The notes under the pieces: model-generated | The model's input: the letters and a program-made list of their open reading frames with translations, nothing else | Told to the model about the DNA's origin: nothing | The model's database searches: none | Shown here: in pieces, positions 1-9,918 of the stretch | Layout: each line of letters starts with the position of its first letter | Numbering within the stretch: position 1 is the stretch's first letter | Translations under genes and position numbers: made by a program | NCBI RefSeq assembly: GCF_039839785.1 | Contig: NZ_JBDOQT010000001.1 | Location: forward strand, 3,100,001-3,164,000 | Source of the DNA: Pelagibius sp. CAU 1746 | GTDB taxonomy: Bacteria; Pseudomonadota; Alphaproteobacteria; Kiloniellales; Kiloniellaceae | Reading direction: 5' to 3' | DNA length: 64,000 bases

Positions 1-532
1 CCGCTTCCTCCTGGGTGCGGTCGAAGCGCTGCAGGCGCGCCAGAAAAATCAGCATGGTGTAGGCGGAAATGAAGGTCGACTGGCCGATGATGGTCAGGAA
101 CATGCCGCTGTAATAGAAGCTCTCGTACTCGGCTTCCATGAAGGTACCGAGCTTGTCCCAGAACACCAGGGTCGAGATGCCGAGGATGACGCCGGGCATC
201 AGCACCGGCGAAACCACCACGGTGTAGTAGACCGTCTGCAGCTTCTTGTGCACCTGTGTCATCACGATGGCGGCGGCCAAGCCGATGGGCACCGAGAGCG
301 CCATGACGCCGATGCCGATCCAGATCGAGTTCACGAAACCCTCGATCATCAGGTCGTCGTCGAACAGCGCCGGGAACCAGCGCAGGGTGAAGCCCTCCCA
401 GGGAATAACCTGCGGGAACTCCACGTCGTTGAAGGCCGCCGCGCCCATCATGAAGAGCGGCGCGAAGAGGAACAGGAAAAATAGCAGGATATAGAAGGAG
501 ACCATCAACTTCTGGAGGCCCTGGGAGCTCAT
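1..532 (-). CDS. potC: ABC transporter permease, PotC-like (3' end missing)
   Basis: Inner-membrane permease of a polyamine-type ABC importer; the C-terminal part lies beyond the left edge. Read from the ATG at 532, the protein begins MSSQGLQKLMVSFYILLFFL, a cytoplasmic start followed by a first membrane helix. Further hydrophobic segments follow, including one around VVVSPVLMPGVILGIS. The start overlaps the stop of the upstream permease gene by four bases (ATGA), so the two are translationally coupled. Together with the ATPase and binding protein to its right it forms a complete importer on the minus strand. The family is known for putrescine, spermidine and related cations; the exact substrate cannot be read from sequence. 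Confidence 0.85.
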   Translation of the reverse strand, partial: MSSQGLQKLMVSFYILLFFLFLFAPLFMMGAAAFNDVEFPQVIPWEGFTLRWFPALFDDDLMIEGFVNSIWIGIGVMALSVPIGLAAAIVMTQVHKKLQTVYYTVVVSPVLMPGVILGISTLVFWDKLGTFMEAEYESFYYSGMFLTIIGQSTFISAYTMLIFLARLQRFDRTQEEA

Positions 533-1440
533 CGCGCGATCTCCCCAAGGCTGACCTTGAAGACCTTCATCACCGTCAGCACGAAGACAAGGCAAGCGAG
601 CAACAGCACGATGGCATAGGCCGAACCCTGGGCCCAGTTGCCGCCGGTGTTGAACCACTGGTAGATGATCTGCGTGAACCACAGGCTCGATGGCCCGCCG
701 AGGATCTGCGGCGCTGCCAGGGCACCTGCCGAAAGCATGAAGACCAGGGTGCAGCCCGAGGCGATGCCCGGCTTGGCGTGCGGCATGACCACCCGCCAGT
801 GGATGCGCCACCACGGCGAGCCCAGGTCGCGCGCAGCCTCCACCTGGTTATGGTCCAGGCTCTCGATGGCGTTGTAGAGCGGGAAGACCATGAGGAGGAT
901 ATAAGCGTAGGACAGACCCGCGTAGAGCGCGACGTCGGCGCGCAGGAAGTCGATAGGCTCGTCCAGAATTCCCATGGTCTGCAGAAAGGCATTAATGACG
1001 CCCGACGTGCCGAAGAGGATTCGGAAGGCGAAGGCCCGCAGAATCTCGTTCACCCAGAAGGGCAGGATCAACAGCAGGATCATGGAGCGTGCATAGCCGC
1101 CCTTGGCAACCTGGGCGATGTAGTAGGCGATCGGATAGCAGAGCGCGAAGTCCAGCAGCGTGACGAAGATCGAGGCGATGATGGTGCGCAGGAAGACCGT
1201 CAAGTGCAGGTAGTTGAACAGTTCCTCGTCGCCCGGCCGGCCGAACAGCAGGTATTCGTAGTTGCTGAGCGTGTAGACGTCGTTCGGCCCGCCAATCTGG
1301 TTTGGCAACAGATCGTGGCGGAAAGAGAAGTTCAGCATATAAGCCTGCGGCAGGACGATCATCATGACCACCCAGAAGAAAACCGCCAGCAGCAGGTAGG
1401 TCGAAATCGCCGCGCCGTTGCGCTGAAAGAAACCACTCAT
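529..1440 (-). CDS. potB: ABC transporter permease, PotB-like
   Basis: First of two inner-membrane permeases of the polyamine-type importer, 303 residues, the usual length. A strongly hydrophobic first helix (residues about 14-34) is followed by a periplasmic loop. The cytoplasmic EAA loop that docks with the ATPase is visible near residue 200 (EAARDLGSPWWRIHWRV). Its stop overlaps the potC start. It sits 52 bases after the ATPase gene, in the order potD-potA-potB-potC. The substrate is probably a polyamine or related amine, assigned from the permease pair plus the PotD-type binding protein. Confidence 0.87.
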   Translation of the reverse strand: MSGFFQRNGAAISTYLLLAVFFWVVMMIVLPQAYMLNFSFRHDLLPNQIGGPNDVYTLSNYEYLLFGRPGDEELFNYLHLTVFLRTIIASIFVTLLDFALCYPIAYYIAQVAKGGYARSMILLLILPFWVNEILRAFAFRILFGTSGVINAFLQTMGILDEPIDFLRADVALYAGLSYAYILLMVFPLYNAIESLDHNQVEAARDLGSPWWRIHWRVVMPHAKPGIASGCTLVFMLSAGALAAPQILGGPSSLWFTQIIYQWFNTGGNWAQGSAYAIVLLLACLVFVLTVMKVFKVSLGEIAR

Positions 1441-1492
1441 CAGCCGTCAGCCTCCCGGCGCAAAACAGAGGGAAGCGGTGTAGAGGAGAGCT

Positions 1493-2578
<1,086 letters not shown>

Positions 2579-2687
2579 ACCAGCCCGTCCCCCCTGTATC
2601 GTTCCCTGCCGCTGACTGCAGGGTAGCTGCCTCAAAATCGCGTCTCTTCGCCGGACGCTGTAACCCCGTTTTTCCCTCTACGGGAAT

Positions 2688-2715
2688 CGGGTCCCGGTCG
2701 GGAGACCGGGACCCG
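2688..2715. terminator. Strong hairpin between potD and potA
   Basis: A perfect 12-bp inverted repeat (CGGGTCCCGGTC, loop GGGA, GACCGGGACCCG) lies 31 bases after the binding-protein gene. It has no long T-run on the minus strand, so it is more likely a partial terminator or mRNA 3' stabiliser than a full stop. This arrangement commonly lets the binding protein be made in excess over the membrane subunits. Confidence 0.6.
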
Positions 2716-2746
2716 TAACCACTGCACTCGTTACCCGTTCCGAAGA

Positions 2747-3919
2747 TCAGGCCGCAACGAACTTATCGCGGTACTCGGCACGGATCTCGGTGTACCAGGG
2801 CTCCGACGGCGGCCACCACCACAGACGGTCGAGGGCGTCGTCGGGATAGGCTTCGCTGAAGGCCTTCTTGCTCTCGGGCGAGAGGTAGTTCTCGGCGCCG
2901 ATGGCCACCGGATTGTAGCCGGTTTCGTTGGCGATCAGGCCGTTCACCTCGGCATCGTAGACGTAGTTGATGTACTCGTAGATCTCGTCGATGTTCTTTG
3001 CGCCGATGGGCATGGCGAGACCGTCGAGCCAGGTGAGGGCGCCTTCCTGCGGCGCCATGTAGGTCACCGGCTTGCCTTCCTTCTTCAGGCGCAGCGGCGG
3101 ACCGTCCCAGGTCTGGCCCAAAACCACGTCGTTCTGCATGAAGCCGTTGATCTGAGCGTCGGCGTCGTTCCAGAACTGCTTCAGCCAGGGCTTGTGCTCC
3201 ACGGCGAACTTGGTGATCTCGTCCCAGATCTTCCGCATGGTCGCCTCGTCCTTGTAAGCGTCGAGCATGCGGTTGGACGGGACCTTGCCGGAAGAATCGA
3301 GATAGAGGCCGATGCCCAGCATCATGGAATGCGGGCGGCCCATGACCTTGCCCTTCAACTCCGGCAGCCAGAGATCGCCGTAAGACAGGTTCGCATAGTC
3401 CTGCTTCCACTTGTCGGTGCGCCAAGCCAGGGCCTCGGTGCCCCAGTGGTAGGGCAGGTGGTGGTTGCCGCCGTCCCAGGTCCAGCCATCGGTCGAGCCC
3501 TTGAGCAGGCCCGGAACGACCTTGGAGGTATCGATACGGTTCATGTCGAAGGGCTGCAGCAGGCCCAGCGGCTTCCACTCGCCGGCACGGTCGACGGTCG
3601 GACCGACCAGATCGAAACCGCGGCCCTTGGTGGCGCGCATCTTGTTCAACAGCTCTTCGTTGGAGCCGTAAGGCGTGTGCTTGATCTTGATGCCCGTCTT
3701 CTTCTCGAAGCCTTCCAGGAAGGACTTCGGCAGATAGTCGGACCAATTCATGACGATCAGTTCACCCGAGGAGGCAAGCGTCTCCCGGCTCACGATCGCG
3801 GGTGCGACGGCGACGATGGCGCCGCCGGCCGCCGCCTGCTTCAGCAGCGTGCGGCGCGAGAAGTCCCGCACGGCGCGGTGCGTCTTCTCGCTGTTGGTTG
3901 GCTTTCCGGTCCTTTTCAC
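2747..3919 (-). CDS. potD: Polyamine-type periplasmic binding protein (PotD-like, Tat signal)
   Basis: Periplasmic solute-binding protein of the importer, about 390 residues. The GTG at 3919 is chosen because GGGGAG stands seven bases before it; the open frame upstream to 4078 has no such site and does not look like protein. The N-terminus has a twin-arginine signal (SRRTLLKQ) and an Ala-rich hydrophobic stretch with likely cleavage near ETLASSGE. The mature protein starts ELIVMNWSDYLPKSF, typical of spermidine/putrescine-binding proteins. Export through Tat implies folding in the cytoplasm. It is the promoter-proximal gene of the transporter operon. Confidence 0.88.
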   Translation of the reverse strand: MKRTGKPTNSEKTHRAVRDFSRRTLLKQAAAGGAIVAVAPAIVSRETLASSGELIVMNWSDYLPKSFLEGFEKKTGIKIKHTPYGSNEELLNKMRATKGRGFDLVGPTVDRAGEWKPLGLLQPFDMNRIDTSKVVPGLLKGSTDGWTWDGGNHHLPYHWGTEALAWRTDKWKQDYANLSYGDLWLPELKGKVMGRPHSMMLGIGLYLDSSGKVPSNRMLDAYKDEATMRKIWDEITKFAVEHKPWLKQFWNDADAQINGFMQNDVVLGQTWDGPPLRLKKEGKPVTYMAPQEGALTWLDGLAMPIGAKNIDEIYEYINYVYDAEVNGLIANETGYNPVAIGAENYLSPESKKAFSEAYPDDALDRLWWWPPSEPWYTEIRAEYRDKFVAA

Positions 3920-4102
3920 GCGAGTTCTCCCCAATGCGTTGACGTGGAAATGTAGTGTTCCAGCGACTGGTTTTTGTGACAGTCTTGCGGTTACGGTGAT
4001 CACCGCCCTACCGGTCAACTGTCTTGTTATCCGGGTGTTTGACCCTGGGTTTAACTCTGGCAGTCGCCGAGAAAGCAAGTCAAGGCCAACTCCAGACAGT
4101 AG

Positions 4103-4489
4103 ATGGGGCCAGCTGTGTACGAATGGGGATCCGCAACTTGCCGTGCCGCCGTCTTCGCAGCCGCGGCGGCGTCGATCGTCCCGTCGAACGATGCCGCCGC
4201 CTCCGGACGCGACCTGACCCGCGCCGTGTACGACTACGCGGTGACCAGCTACTGCGGCACCCTGACACCCGCGGTCGAAGCGGGCTTCCGAAAAGAGCTC
4301 GCGGCCCTAACGGCGCGCGCCGGCCTGGACGCCGAAGCCGCCCGGCGCCTGAGAATCCGCGGCTGGGTCGAGGCCGACCGCGAATGGAGCAACCGCGGCC
4401 TGGGCGGCCATCGCGCCTGGTGCGAGGAGGAGGGGCTGCCCGCAGCCTACCACTTTTGGGAGATCGCTAAAGGCATCAAGCAACCCTGA
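4103..4489 (+). CDS. Small secreted hypothetical protein
   Basis: Predicted 128-residue protein divergent from potD. A possible weak signal region (residues 9-33, Ala-rich) is followed by a conserved-looking segment with cysteines (VTSYCGTLTP and GGHRAWCEEEG) that could form one disulfide in the periplasm. No clear ribosome-binding site precedes the ATG, so the start is uncertain. No family is recognised. It lies between potD and the MocR regulator, with no evident functional link. Confidence 0.55.
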   Translation: MGPAVYEWGSATCRAAVFAAAAASIVPSNDAAASGRDLTRAVYDYAVTSYCGTLTPAVEAGFRKELAALTARAGLDAEAARRLRIRGWVEADREWSNRGLGGHRAWCEEEGLPAAYHFWEIAKGIKQP

Positions 4490-4604
4490 CGATTTATGCA
4501 GGCTGGGCTTGAGGCGGACCCGAGGGCCTCCTAATCTACCGCCTTCCACTGCACCTCCGGGCCCGGCGCCCGGCAATGGAGGCCGCGCGGGGCGCGGGTA
4601 AATT

Positions 4605-6086
4605 TTGCGCGACTTTATTTTTCCGGTCCGCCACGACGGCGACCTGGGACTTCAGGCACAGCTACGCCGCCAGCTCATCGACGCGATTCTCGACGGCCGT
4701 CTGTCGGGCAGCGACCCCTTGCCCTCCTGCCGGCGCCTGGCCCACTCCCTGGGGGTATCGCGCAACACCGTGGTCCTGGCCTACCAGGCCCTGGCCGATG
4801 AGGGCCTGCTGATCTCGCGCGAACGCATCGGCTACTTCGTCAACACCGACATGGTGTTCCAGCAGATCGACGCCCAGGTCAGCTTCCCGGAAACCGAACG
4901 CAGCGCGGACGTCGACTGGTTCAACCGGCTGCGGTTGCGCCCTTCCGAGCAACAGCACGTCAACAAGCCGCGCAACTGGCGCCGCTATCCCTATCCCTTC
5001 ATCTACGGCCAGCCCGACCCCAAGCTCTTCCCGGTGTCGACCTGGCGCATGTGTTCGCGTCAGGCCCTTGGCGTCGAGGCGATCCAGAGCTGGACCGAGG
5101 ACAATTTCAACGACGACGATCCGCGCCTTATCGAGGAGATCCGAACCCGCGTCCTGCCGCGCCGGGGGATCAAGGCCCAGCCGCAGGAGATCCTCGTCAC
5201 CCTGGGGGCCCAAAACGCCCTGTTCCTGATCGCCGAACTGCTGGCCGGGCAAGGCAAGGTGGTGGCGGTGGAGAACCCCGGCTATGTCGACACCCGCAAC
5301 ATCTTCGCGATCAACGGCACCGAACTGCGGCCGATCCCGGTGGACGAGGACGGCATGGTGGTCGACCGGCGCCTCGACGGCTGTAGCTGTGCCTATGTGA
5401 CGCCCAGCCACCAATCGCCCACCACGGTGACGCTGCCCCTCGAGCGCCGCATGGCGCTGATGGAGCGGGCTCAGCGTCAGGACTTCCTCATCATCGAAGA
5501 CGACTACGAGTCGGAGTCCAACTTCCTGCACGCCCCGACCACAGCCCTGAAGGCGATGGACCGCAGCGGGCGGGTGATCTACATCGGCAGCTTCTCCAAG
5601 TACCTGGGGCCGGGCCTGCGCATGGGCTACATGGTCGGCGCCGAAGAGTTCATCCACGAGGCGCGCATGCTGCGCCGCCTGATGCTGCGTCACCCGGCGA
5701 CCAACAACCAGCGCACCCTGGCGCTGTTCATCGCCGGCGGCCACTACGACGCCCTGGTCCACCGCCTGCAGCGCGACTTCCGCACCCGCTGGGAGATCAT
5801 GGGCGACGCCCTGGAGCGCTACCTGCCGAACTTCGCACGGCGGCCGTCCTGCGGCGGCACCAGCTTTTGGCTGGAGGGGCCAAAGAGCCTGGACACCGAC
5901 ATCCTGGCGCGCGAAGCGCTTCAGGAAGGCATCGTTATCGAACCCGGTTCGGCCCACTTCCTCTCGAAGAAACCGCCGCGCAACTTCATGCGCCTCGGCT
6001 TTTCCTCCATCGAGCCGGAACGCATCGGACCGGGCCTGCAGGCGCTCAGCCGGCTGGTTGCGGGATCGATGCAGAAGCGGGAATAG
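4605..6086 (+). CDS. MocR-family transcriptional regulator (GntR HTH + aminotransferase fold)
   Basis: DNA-binding regulator of about 493 residues. Residues 15-80 form a GntR-type winged helix (LPSCRRLAHSLGVSRNTVV), followed by a linker and a full class-I aminotransferase-like domain. The PLP-binding lysine is K332 in GSFSKYLGPGLRMGY, and the cofactor-contacting DDYESE motif precedes it. The start appears to be TTG at 4605; the translation begins MRDFIFP with the HTH close behind. MocR proteins sense PLP or amino-compound adducts and control pyridoxal, GABA, taurine or polyamine genes. Its position beside the polyamine-type transporter suggests, but does not prove, that it regulates potDABC. 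Confidence 0.85.
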   Translation: MRDFIFPVRHDGDLGLQAQLRRQLIDAILDGRLSGSDPLPSCRRLAHSLGVSRNTVVLAYQALADEGLLISRERIGYFVNTDMVFQQIDAQVSFPETERSADVDWFNRLRLRPSEQQHVNKPRNWRRYPYPFIYGQPDPKLFPVSTWRMCSRQALGVEAIQSWTEDNFNDDDPRLIEEIRTRVLPRRGIKAQPQEILVTLGAQNALFLIAELLAGQGKVVAVENPGYVDTRNIFAINGTELRPIPVDEDGMVVDRRLDGCSCAYVTPSHQSPTTVTLPLERRMALMERAQRQDFLIIEDDYESESNFLHAPTTALKAMDRSGRVIYIGSFSKYLGPGLRMGYMVGAEEFIHEARMLRRLMLRHPATNNQRTLALFIAGGHYDALVHRLQRDFRTRWEIMGDALERYLPNFARRPSCGGTSFWLEGPKSLDTDILAREALQEGIVIEPGSAHFLSKKPPRNFMRLGFSSIEPERIGPGLQALSRLVAGSMQKRE

Positions 6087-6117
6087 CGGGAGAGGGAAGG
6101 GCCACGCGCCCGGCTGG

Positions 6118-6744
6118 TCAGCCGTTCATGACCTTGTCGATCTGGGCCTGATCGAGGGTGTCCATATTCCCGTTGATGATCGAGGACGCGACATCGACGA
6201 AGCTTTCCAGCTTGCGCGTTACGCCGTCGATCCCAAGCTGAAGCGGACCGTCCTCGCCCGCTTCCACCAGCTTCTTGATCCGGGGCAGGGCCTCCAGCAC
6301 CAGACGGTCCATCTGATCGATGGTGGCGTCGAACGCCTGCCGATAGTTCCGCGGCGCATTTTCATAGGCCAGGATCGCCAGCTCGGCATCGGAAAAGCAG
6401 CTGTCCCGGAAGTGGTCCGCATAGCTCTTGGGCTGCCATTCGAGGGCATCCTCGAAGCACTCCGGCATCGAAGGAACCATCTCCAAAAGCATGATGATCT
6501 CATTGAAATGGTTGAGATAATCAGTGGCCAACAGAGTGTTGCCGTTGATGTTCTTGCCACGCACGAGCAGGCGATAGGTGCCGGTGAACCCGGCGCCCCT
6601 GCCGACCCGCTTGCCGTCCGCCGCCCTGACGCTAGCAGCAGCGCCCCGCTGACTGTCGTCGGCGACCGCAGCGGCTTGTGCTGACGATAACACCATAAGT
6701 TGAACCCCAAGCGCCGAAAAACACACAGGCGCAATCCACTCCAC
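6118..6744 (-). CDS. Secreted hypothetical protein
   Basis: A 208-residue protein starting with a probable GTG and a Sec-type signal (hydrophobic to about residue 25, ending SSAQAAA). The mature part is mostly helical and acidic, with two cysteines (MPECFEDA and RDSCFSDA) that may form a disulfide. No family is recognised. It is convergent with the mocR gene, only 31 bases apart, and stands alone on its strand. Confidence 0.7.
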   Translation of the reverse strand: MEWIAPVCFSALGVQLMVLSSAQAAAVADDSQRGAAASVRAADGKRVGRGAGFTGTYRLLVRGKNINGNTLLATDYLNHFNEIIMLLEMVPSMPECFEDALEWQPKSYADHFRDSCFSDAELAILAYENAPRNYRQAFDATIDQMDRLVLEALPRIKKLVEAGEDGPLQLGIDGVTRKLESFVDVASSIINGNMDTLDQAQIDKVMNG

Positions 6745-6878
6745 GAGACCCGCTATTCAAGCAGGCGGTCGTTTAAGTTTCCTTTCCAAAAAGCAAATCT
6801 GCATTGAAAGCAAACTGATAGGCGGACGCCTTCGAGAAACTGCAGGGTCTTTTAGAAAAATACCTGTAATATATGCTT

Positions 6879-7265
6879 TCAAATAAATAGATCGGACGCT
6901 GAATACTCCGATATATTGGTATAGAACAAGGTTATTTCCTCTCCGATGGCAATATCGGCGATTGCCTCCAGGACTGCCCAGAGGCCGTCCCGATCCTCTT
7001 CCCAGTGCACGACGGCATTGGGACTCTCTGAATGGTTGCAGAATGTGAGCCGGCCGAAGACCACCAGGGCGTCGTGCGCGCTCCGAGAGCCGAAATGCCG
7101 GGGCTCGGCGAAGTAGTAGGCGAAGAAGGCGGTTTGGTCGAGAAGGGCCCGGTCTCCGGCCCCGAGACGCACGGCGGGCGCGCGCTCCAGGCAACTGCCG
7201 GCGGCAATCGGCCGCTCGGCCAACAACCCACGCCCTTTTCCCGGCACCATAGCCAGCTTGAACAT
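6879..7265 (-). CDS. SET-domain protein (putative lysine methyltransferase)
   Basis: A 128-residue compact SET domain. The S-adenosylmethionine and substrate motifs are visible: GKGRGLLAERPI at the start, the pseudoknot motif FCNHSESPNA, and the C-terminal GEEITLFYTNISEY with the catalytic-type tyrosine. The start at 7265 is supported by a G-rich site (TTGGGGGTG) just upstream. Length and motifs match stand-alone bacterial SET proteins, which probably methylate lysines on cytoplasmic proteins. The post-SET cysteine cluster of eukaryotic enzymes is absent. The target is unknown. Confidence 0.8.
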   Translation of the reverse strand: MFKLAMVPGKGRGLLAERPIAAGSCLERAPAVRLGAGDRALLDQTAFFAYYFAEPRHFGSRSAHDALVVFGRLTFCNHSESPNAVVHWEEDRDGLWAVLEAIADIAIGEEITLFYTNISEYSASDLFI

Positions 7266-7340
7266 CCCAACACCCCCAACAGTCGGCAAGGACGCATGGT
7301 TGCATAGGCGGCGCGAGAATCAAGCAGGGGCAAAAGCAAA

Positions 7341-7363
7341 CGGCGCGGGACCGGCCCGCGCCG
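7341..7363 (-). terminator. Rho-independent terminator of the DUF1127 gene
   Basis: Nine-bp GC stem (CGGCGCGGG / CCCGCGCCG, five-base loop). On the minus strand it is followed by a T-rich run (TTTGCTTTTG). It lies 80 bases past the DUF1127 stop. Confidence 0.65.
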
Positions 7364-7442
7364 CAGGACATACCCAGCAGAACATACAAAGGGGGCGCGG
7401 CGCTTTCCGCTCCCGAGCCTCCCGATTCGTCCCGTCAGAGGA

Positions 7443-7661
7443 TCAGAAGCGGCGGCCGTCGAGTGCTTCCAAAGTGGCCCGGGAGATGTCCTCGCGGGTC
7501 ATGCCGCGGGCCGCGAGCTGGCTGGCGGAGAGGCCGGAAAGCCGGGAGTAGACGTGGTAAGCGTTCATGGCGTCCGCCAGAACAGTGGTAATACGGGCGA
7601 TCCACTGACCGAGATCCTCGATGACCCGGAACGGAGACGGCTTTGTTGCGGTCGCAAACAT
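7443..7661 (-). CDS. DUF1127 (YjiS-like) small protein
   Basis: A 72-residue protein with the arginine/leucine-rich DUF1127 motif in its C-terminal half (YHVYSRLSGLSASQLAARGMTREDI). The ATG at 7661 follows a purine-rich stretch (GAGAGAAGAAGC). Small DUF1127 proteins in alphaproteobacteria have been linked to RNA turnover and phosphate or carbon metabolism; the role here is not determined. It is divergent from the oxidoreductase at 7978 and shares an operator-rich intergenic region with it. Confidence 0.75.
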   Translation of the reverse strand: MFATATKPSPFRVIEDLGQWIARITTVLADAMNAYHVYSRLSGLSASQLAARGMTREDISRATLEALDGRRF

Positions 7662-7728
7662 GCTTCTTCTCTCAATCTGACTGCGTAGATATACGCTCAA
7701 TGAACTAGCTGAATAATATATAGAATCT

Positions 7729-7819
7729 GTGGTATACCACGCCAAGCGAAGAATGCTGCATTGCACTATAATTTTTGCAAGTCTGGTATACCAAGGCTGC
7801 ATAAGTGGTCATACCACTT
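7729..7819. promoter_or_regulatory. Three GntR-type operators (TGGTATACCA-like)
   Basis: The divergent promoter region holds GTGGTATACCAC (7729-7740), TGGTATACCA (7784-7793) and AAGTGGTcatACCACTT (7803-7819). All fit the TGGT-N2/3-ACCA half-site pattern of FadR-subfamily GntR regulators. Centre-to-centre distances of about 54 and 23 bp are close to whole helical turns, suggesting co-operative binding on one DNA face. The regulator is not encoded next to the sites. Confidence 0.65.
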
Positions 7820-7977
7820 GCCCATGGACGAAGCCGCGGGCGGGCGGCGGGCCTTCGGTCGTGCCGCTTGCAGGCCTTTGCCGCTCTCAAGTAGGCTCCG
7901 CCCGCACTTCACCGGCGCGGCGGCAACTGCCGCGGCCGGCGTCCCTCGAAACCAGCAAGCAGGCGAGATCGATCGAG

Positions 7978-8847
7978 ATGACCAAGGTTGCCTTCCTCGG
8001 GCTTGGCGTCATGGGCTTCCCCATGGCCGGACACCTGGCCGCGGCCGGCCATGACGTGACCGTTTACAACCGCACCGCCGCCAAGGCGGAGGCCTGGGCG
8101 GCCAAACACGGCGGCGCCGCGGCCGCGACGCCGCGCCAGGCGGCCGAAGGGGCGGAGATCGTCTTCTCCTGCGTCGGCAACGACGACGACCTGCGCAGCG
8201 TCATCCTTGGCCCGGAGGGCGCTTTCGCGGGCATGGCCTCCGGCAGCATCCTGGTCGACAACACCACCGCATCGGCGGAAGTGGCCCGCGAACTGGCCGC
8301 CGCCGGGCAGGAGCAGGGCATCGCCTTCATCGACGCCCCGGTCTCCGGCGGCCAGGCGGGGGCGGAGAACGGTCAGCTCACCGTCATGTGCGGCGGCGAG
8401 GCGGCCGCCTTCGAACGGGCGCAGCCGGTGATCGACGCCTTCGCCCGTGCGGTCACGCTGATGGGGCCGGCCGGCGCCGGTCAGCTCACCAAGATGGTCA
8501 ACCAGATCTGCATCGCCGGTTTGTTGCAGGGGCTTTCCGAAGGCATGAACTTCGGCCTCAAGGCCGGCCTCGACATGGACAAGGTCATCGACGTCATCGG
8601 CAAGGGCGCCGCCCAGTCCTGGCAGATGGACAACCGCGCCGCCACCATGTGCAAGGGCGAGTTCGATTTCGGTTTCGCCGTGGACTGGATGCGCAAGGAT
8701 CTGGGGATCTGCCTGGCCGAGGCGCAGAACAACGGTGCGCGCCTGCCCGTCACGGCGCTGGTCGACCAGCTCTACGCCCAGGTTCAGGCCCGCGGCGGCA
8801 AGCGTTGGGACACCTCCAGCCTCATGCACCTGCTGGCCAACGACTGA
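7978..8847 (+). CDS. NAD(P)-dependent 3-hydroxyacid dehydrogenase (3-HIBADH/GlxR family)
   Basis: Oxidoreductase of 289 residues. The N-terminus is a Rossmann fold (GLGVMGFPMAGHLAAAGH). The substrate motif (DAPVSGGQAGAENG) and the catalytic lysine (K172 in AGQLTKMVNQ) are in place. Family members reduce or oxidise short beta-hydroxy acids such as tartronate semialdehyde or 3-hydroxyisobutyrate; sequence alone does not separate these. The ATG at 7978 follows GAGATCGATCGAG. Three GntR-type operators sit upstream, fitting a carbon-source-inducible catabolic gene. Confidence 0.85.
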   Translation: MTKVAFLGLGVMGFPMAGHLAAAGHDVTVYNRTAAKAEAWAAKHGGAAAATPRQAAEGAEIVFSCVGNDDDLRSVILGPEGAFAGMASGSILVDNTTASAEVARELAAAGQEQGIAFIDAPVSGGQAGAENGQLTVMCGGEAAAFERAQPVIDAFARAVTLMGPAGAGQLTKMVNQICIAGLLQGLSEGMNFGLKAGLDMDKVIDVIGKGAAQSWQMDNRAATMCKGEFDFGFAVDWMRKDLGICLAEAQNNGARLPVTALVDQLYAQVQARGGKRWDTSSLMHLLAND

Positions 8848-8938
8848 GATTTCCGGAACAGGGGGGACCTCCGCGCGGCGGCGGGAAAACCACCGGCCAG
8901 CAACGGCACTTAGGCCAAGTGGCAGGCCCCCCGGCGGA

Positions 8939-9793
8939 TCAGTCGCGGCGCTCGGCCCGCTTGGCGGCCTGCCACAGCTCTTCCAGGGCGTCGAGGCTCT
9001 GGTCCTCGGCTTTCTCGCCGCGCCCGATCAGCTCGGCCTCCATGGTGCGGAAGCGGCGCTCGAACTTGGCGTTGGTCCGGCGCAGGGCAGACTCGGGATC
9101 GACCTTCAGGTGTCGGGCGAGGTTCACCGCCACGAACAGCAGGTCGCCGACCTCGTCCTCCAGGCGGTCTGGATCGCCACCGGCGGCGATTTCCTCGCGG
9201 ATTTCGCCGACTTCCTCTTGCAGCTTGTCGAAGACCTGGCCGACCTCGGGCCAGTCGAAGCGCACCCGCGCGGCGCGCTTCTGCAGCTTTTCAGCGCGCA
9301 GCAGAGCCGGCAGGGCGGCGGTCACCCCGTCCAGGGCGCTCAAGGCGCCGCCCTTGCCACCGTTCTCCCGGGCCGCCTTGGCCCGCCGCTCGGCCTCTTT
9401 CTGGGCTTCCCAGGTGATCTTCACGTCGTCGGGCGTGTCGGCGTCGTGGTCGCCGAAGACGTGGGGATGGCGGCTGACCATCTTGTCGCTGATCGCCTCG
9501 GCCACGTCGTCGAAGGCGAAGTGCCCGGCCTCCTCGGCCATGCGGGCATGAAAAACCACCTGCAGCAGCAGGTCGCCCAGTTCGTCCCGCAGGGCCGCCA
9601 TGTCGTTCTGCTCGATGGCGTCGGCAACCTCGTAGGCCTCCTCGATGGTGTAGGGGGCGATGGTTGCGAAGTTCTGCTCCAGGTCCCAGGGGCAGCCGCC
9701 CTCCGGGTCGCGCAGCCGCGCCATGACGGCAAGCAGGCGATCGATGGGGCGGGAGGAAGCCGGCTTTCGGCAGGGGGAATCGTTTTCGGCCAT
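8939..9793 (-). CDS. mazG: Nucleoside triphosphate pyrophosphohydrolase MazG
   Basis: All-alpha NTP-PPase, 284 residues with two MazG repeats. The first carries the metal-binding pattern (GGCPWDLEQ, EEAYEVADAI, ELGDLLLQVVFHA); the second has EVGEIREEI and EDEVGDLLFVAVN. It hydrolyses NTPs and damaged nucleotides to monophosphates and is linked to (p)ppGpp homeostasis in E. coli. The ATG at 9793 gives the family length (E. coli 263 residues). It is convergent with the oxidoreductase gene. Confidence 0.9.
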   Translation of the reverse strand: MAENDSPCRKPASSRPIDRLLAVMARLRDPEGGCPWDLEQNFATIAPYTIEEAYEVADAIEQNDMAALRDELGDLLLQVVFHARMAEEAGHFAFDDVAEAISDKMVSRHPHVFGDHDADTPDDVKITWEAQKEAERRAKAARENGGKGGALSALDGVTAALPALLRAEKLQKRAARVRFDWPEVGQVFDKLQEEVGEIREEIAAGGDPDRLEDEVGDLLFVAVNLARHLKVDPESALRRTNAKFERRFRTMEAELIGRGEKAEDQSLDALEELWQAAKRAERRD

Positions 9794-9918
9794 GACCGAA
9801 GAGTAGCCTAGAACGCCTTCGGGAAAAGCCCCGTAAGCAGCCCTGCCGCGCCCGCCCGAGCAGTTAACAAAAAGCAAAGAGTTTCTGCGGTATGGATGAA
9901 GACATGGGGGAAAACTGA

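Noticed and set aside
3920-4078. N-terminal extension of the PotD-like protein
   Set aside because: The extra 53 residues do not resemble a signal peptide, and the GTG at 3919 has a good site followed directly by a Tat signal.
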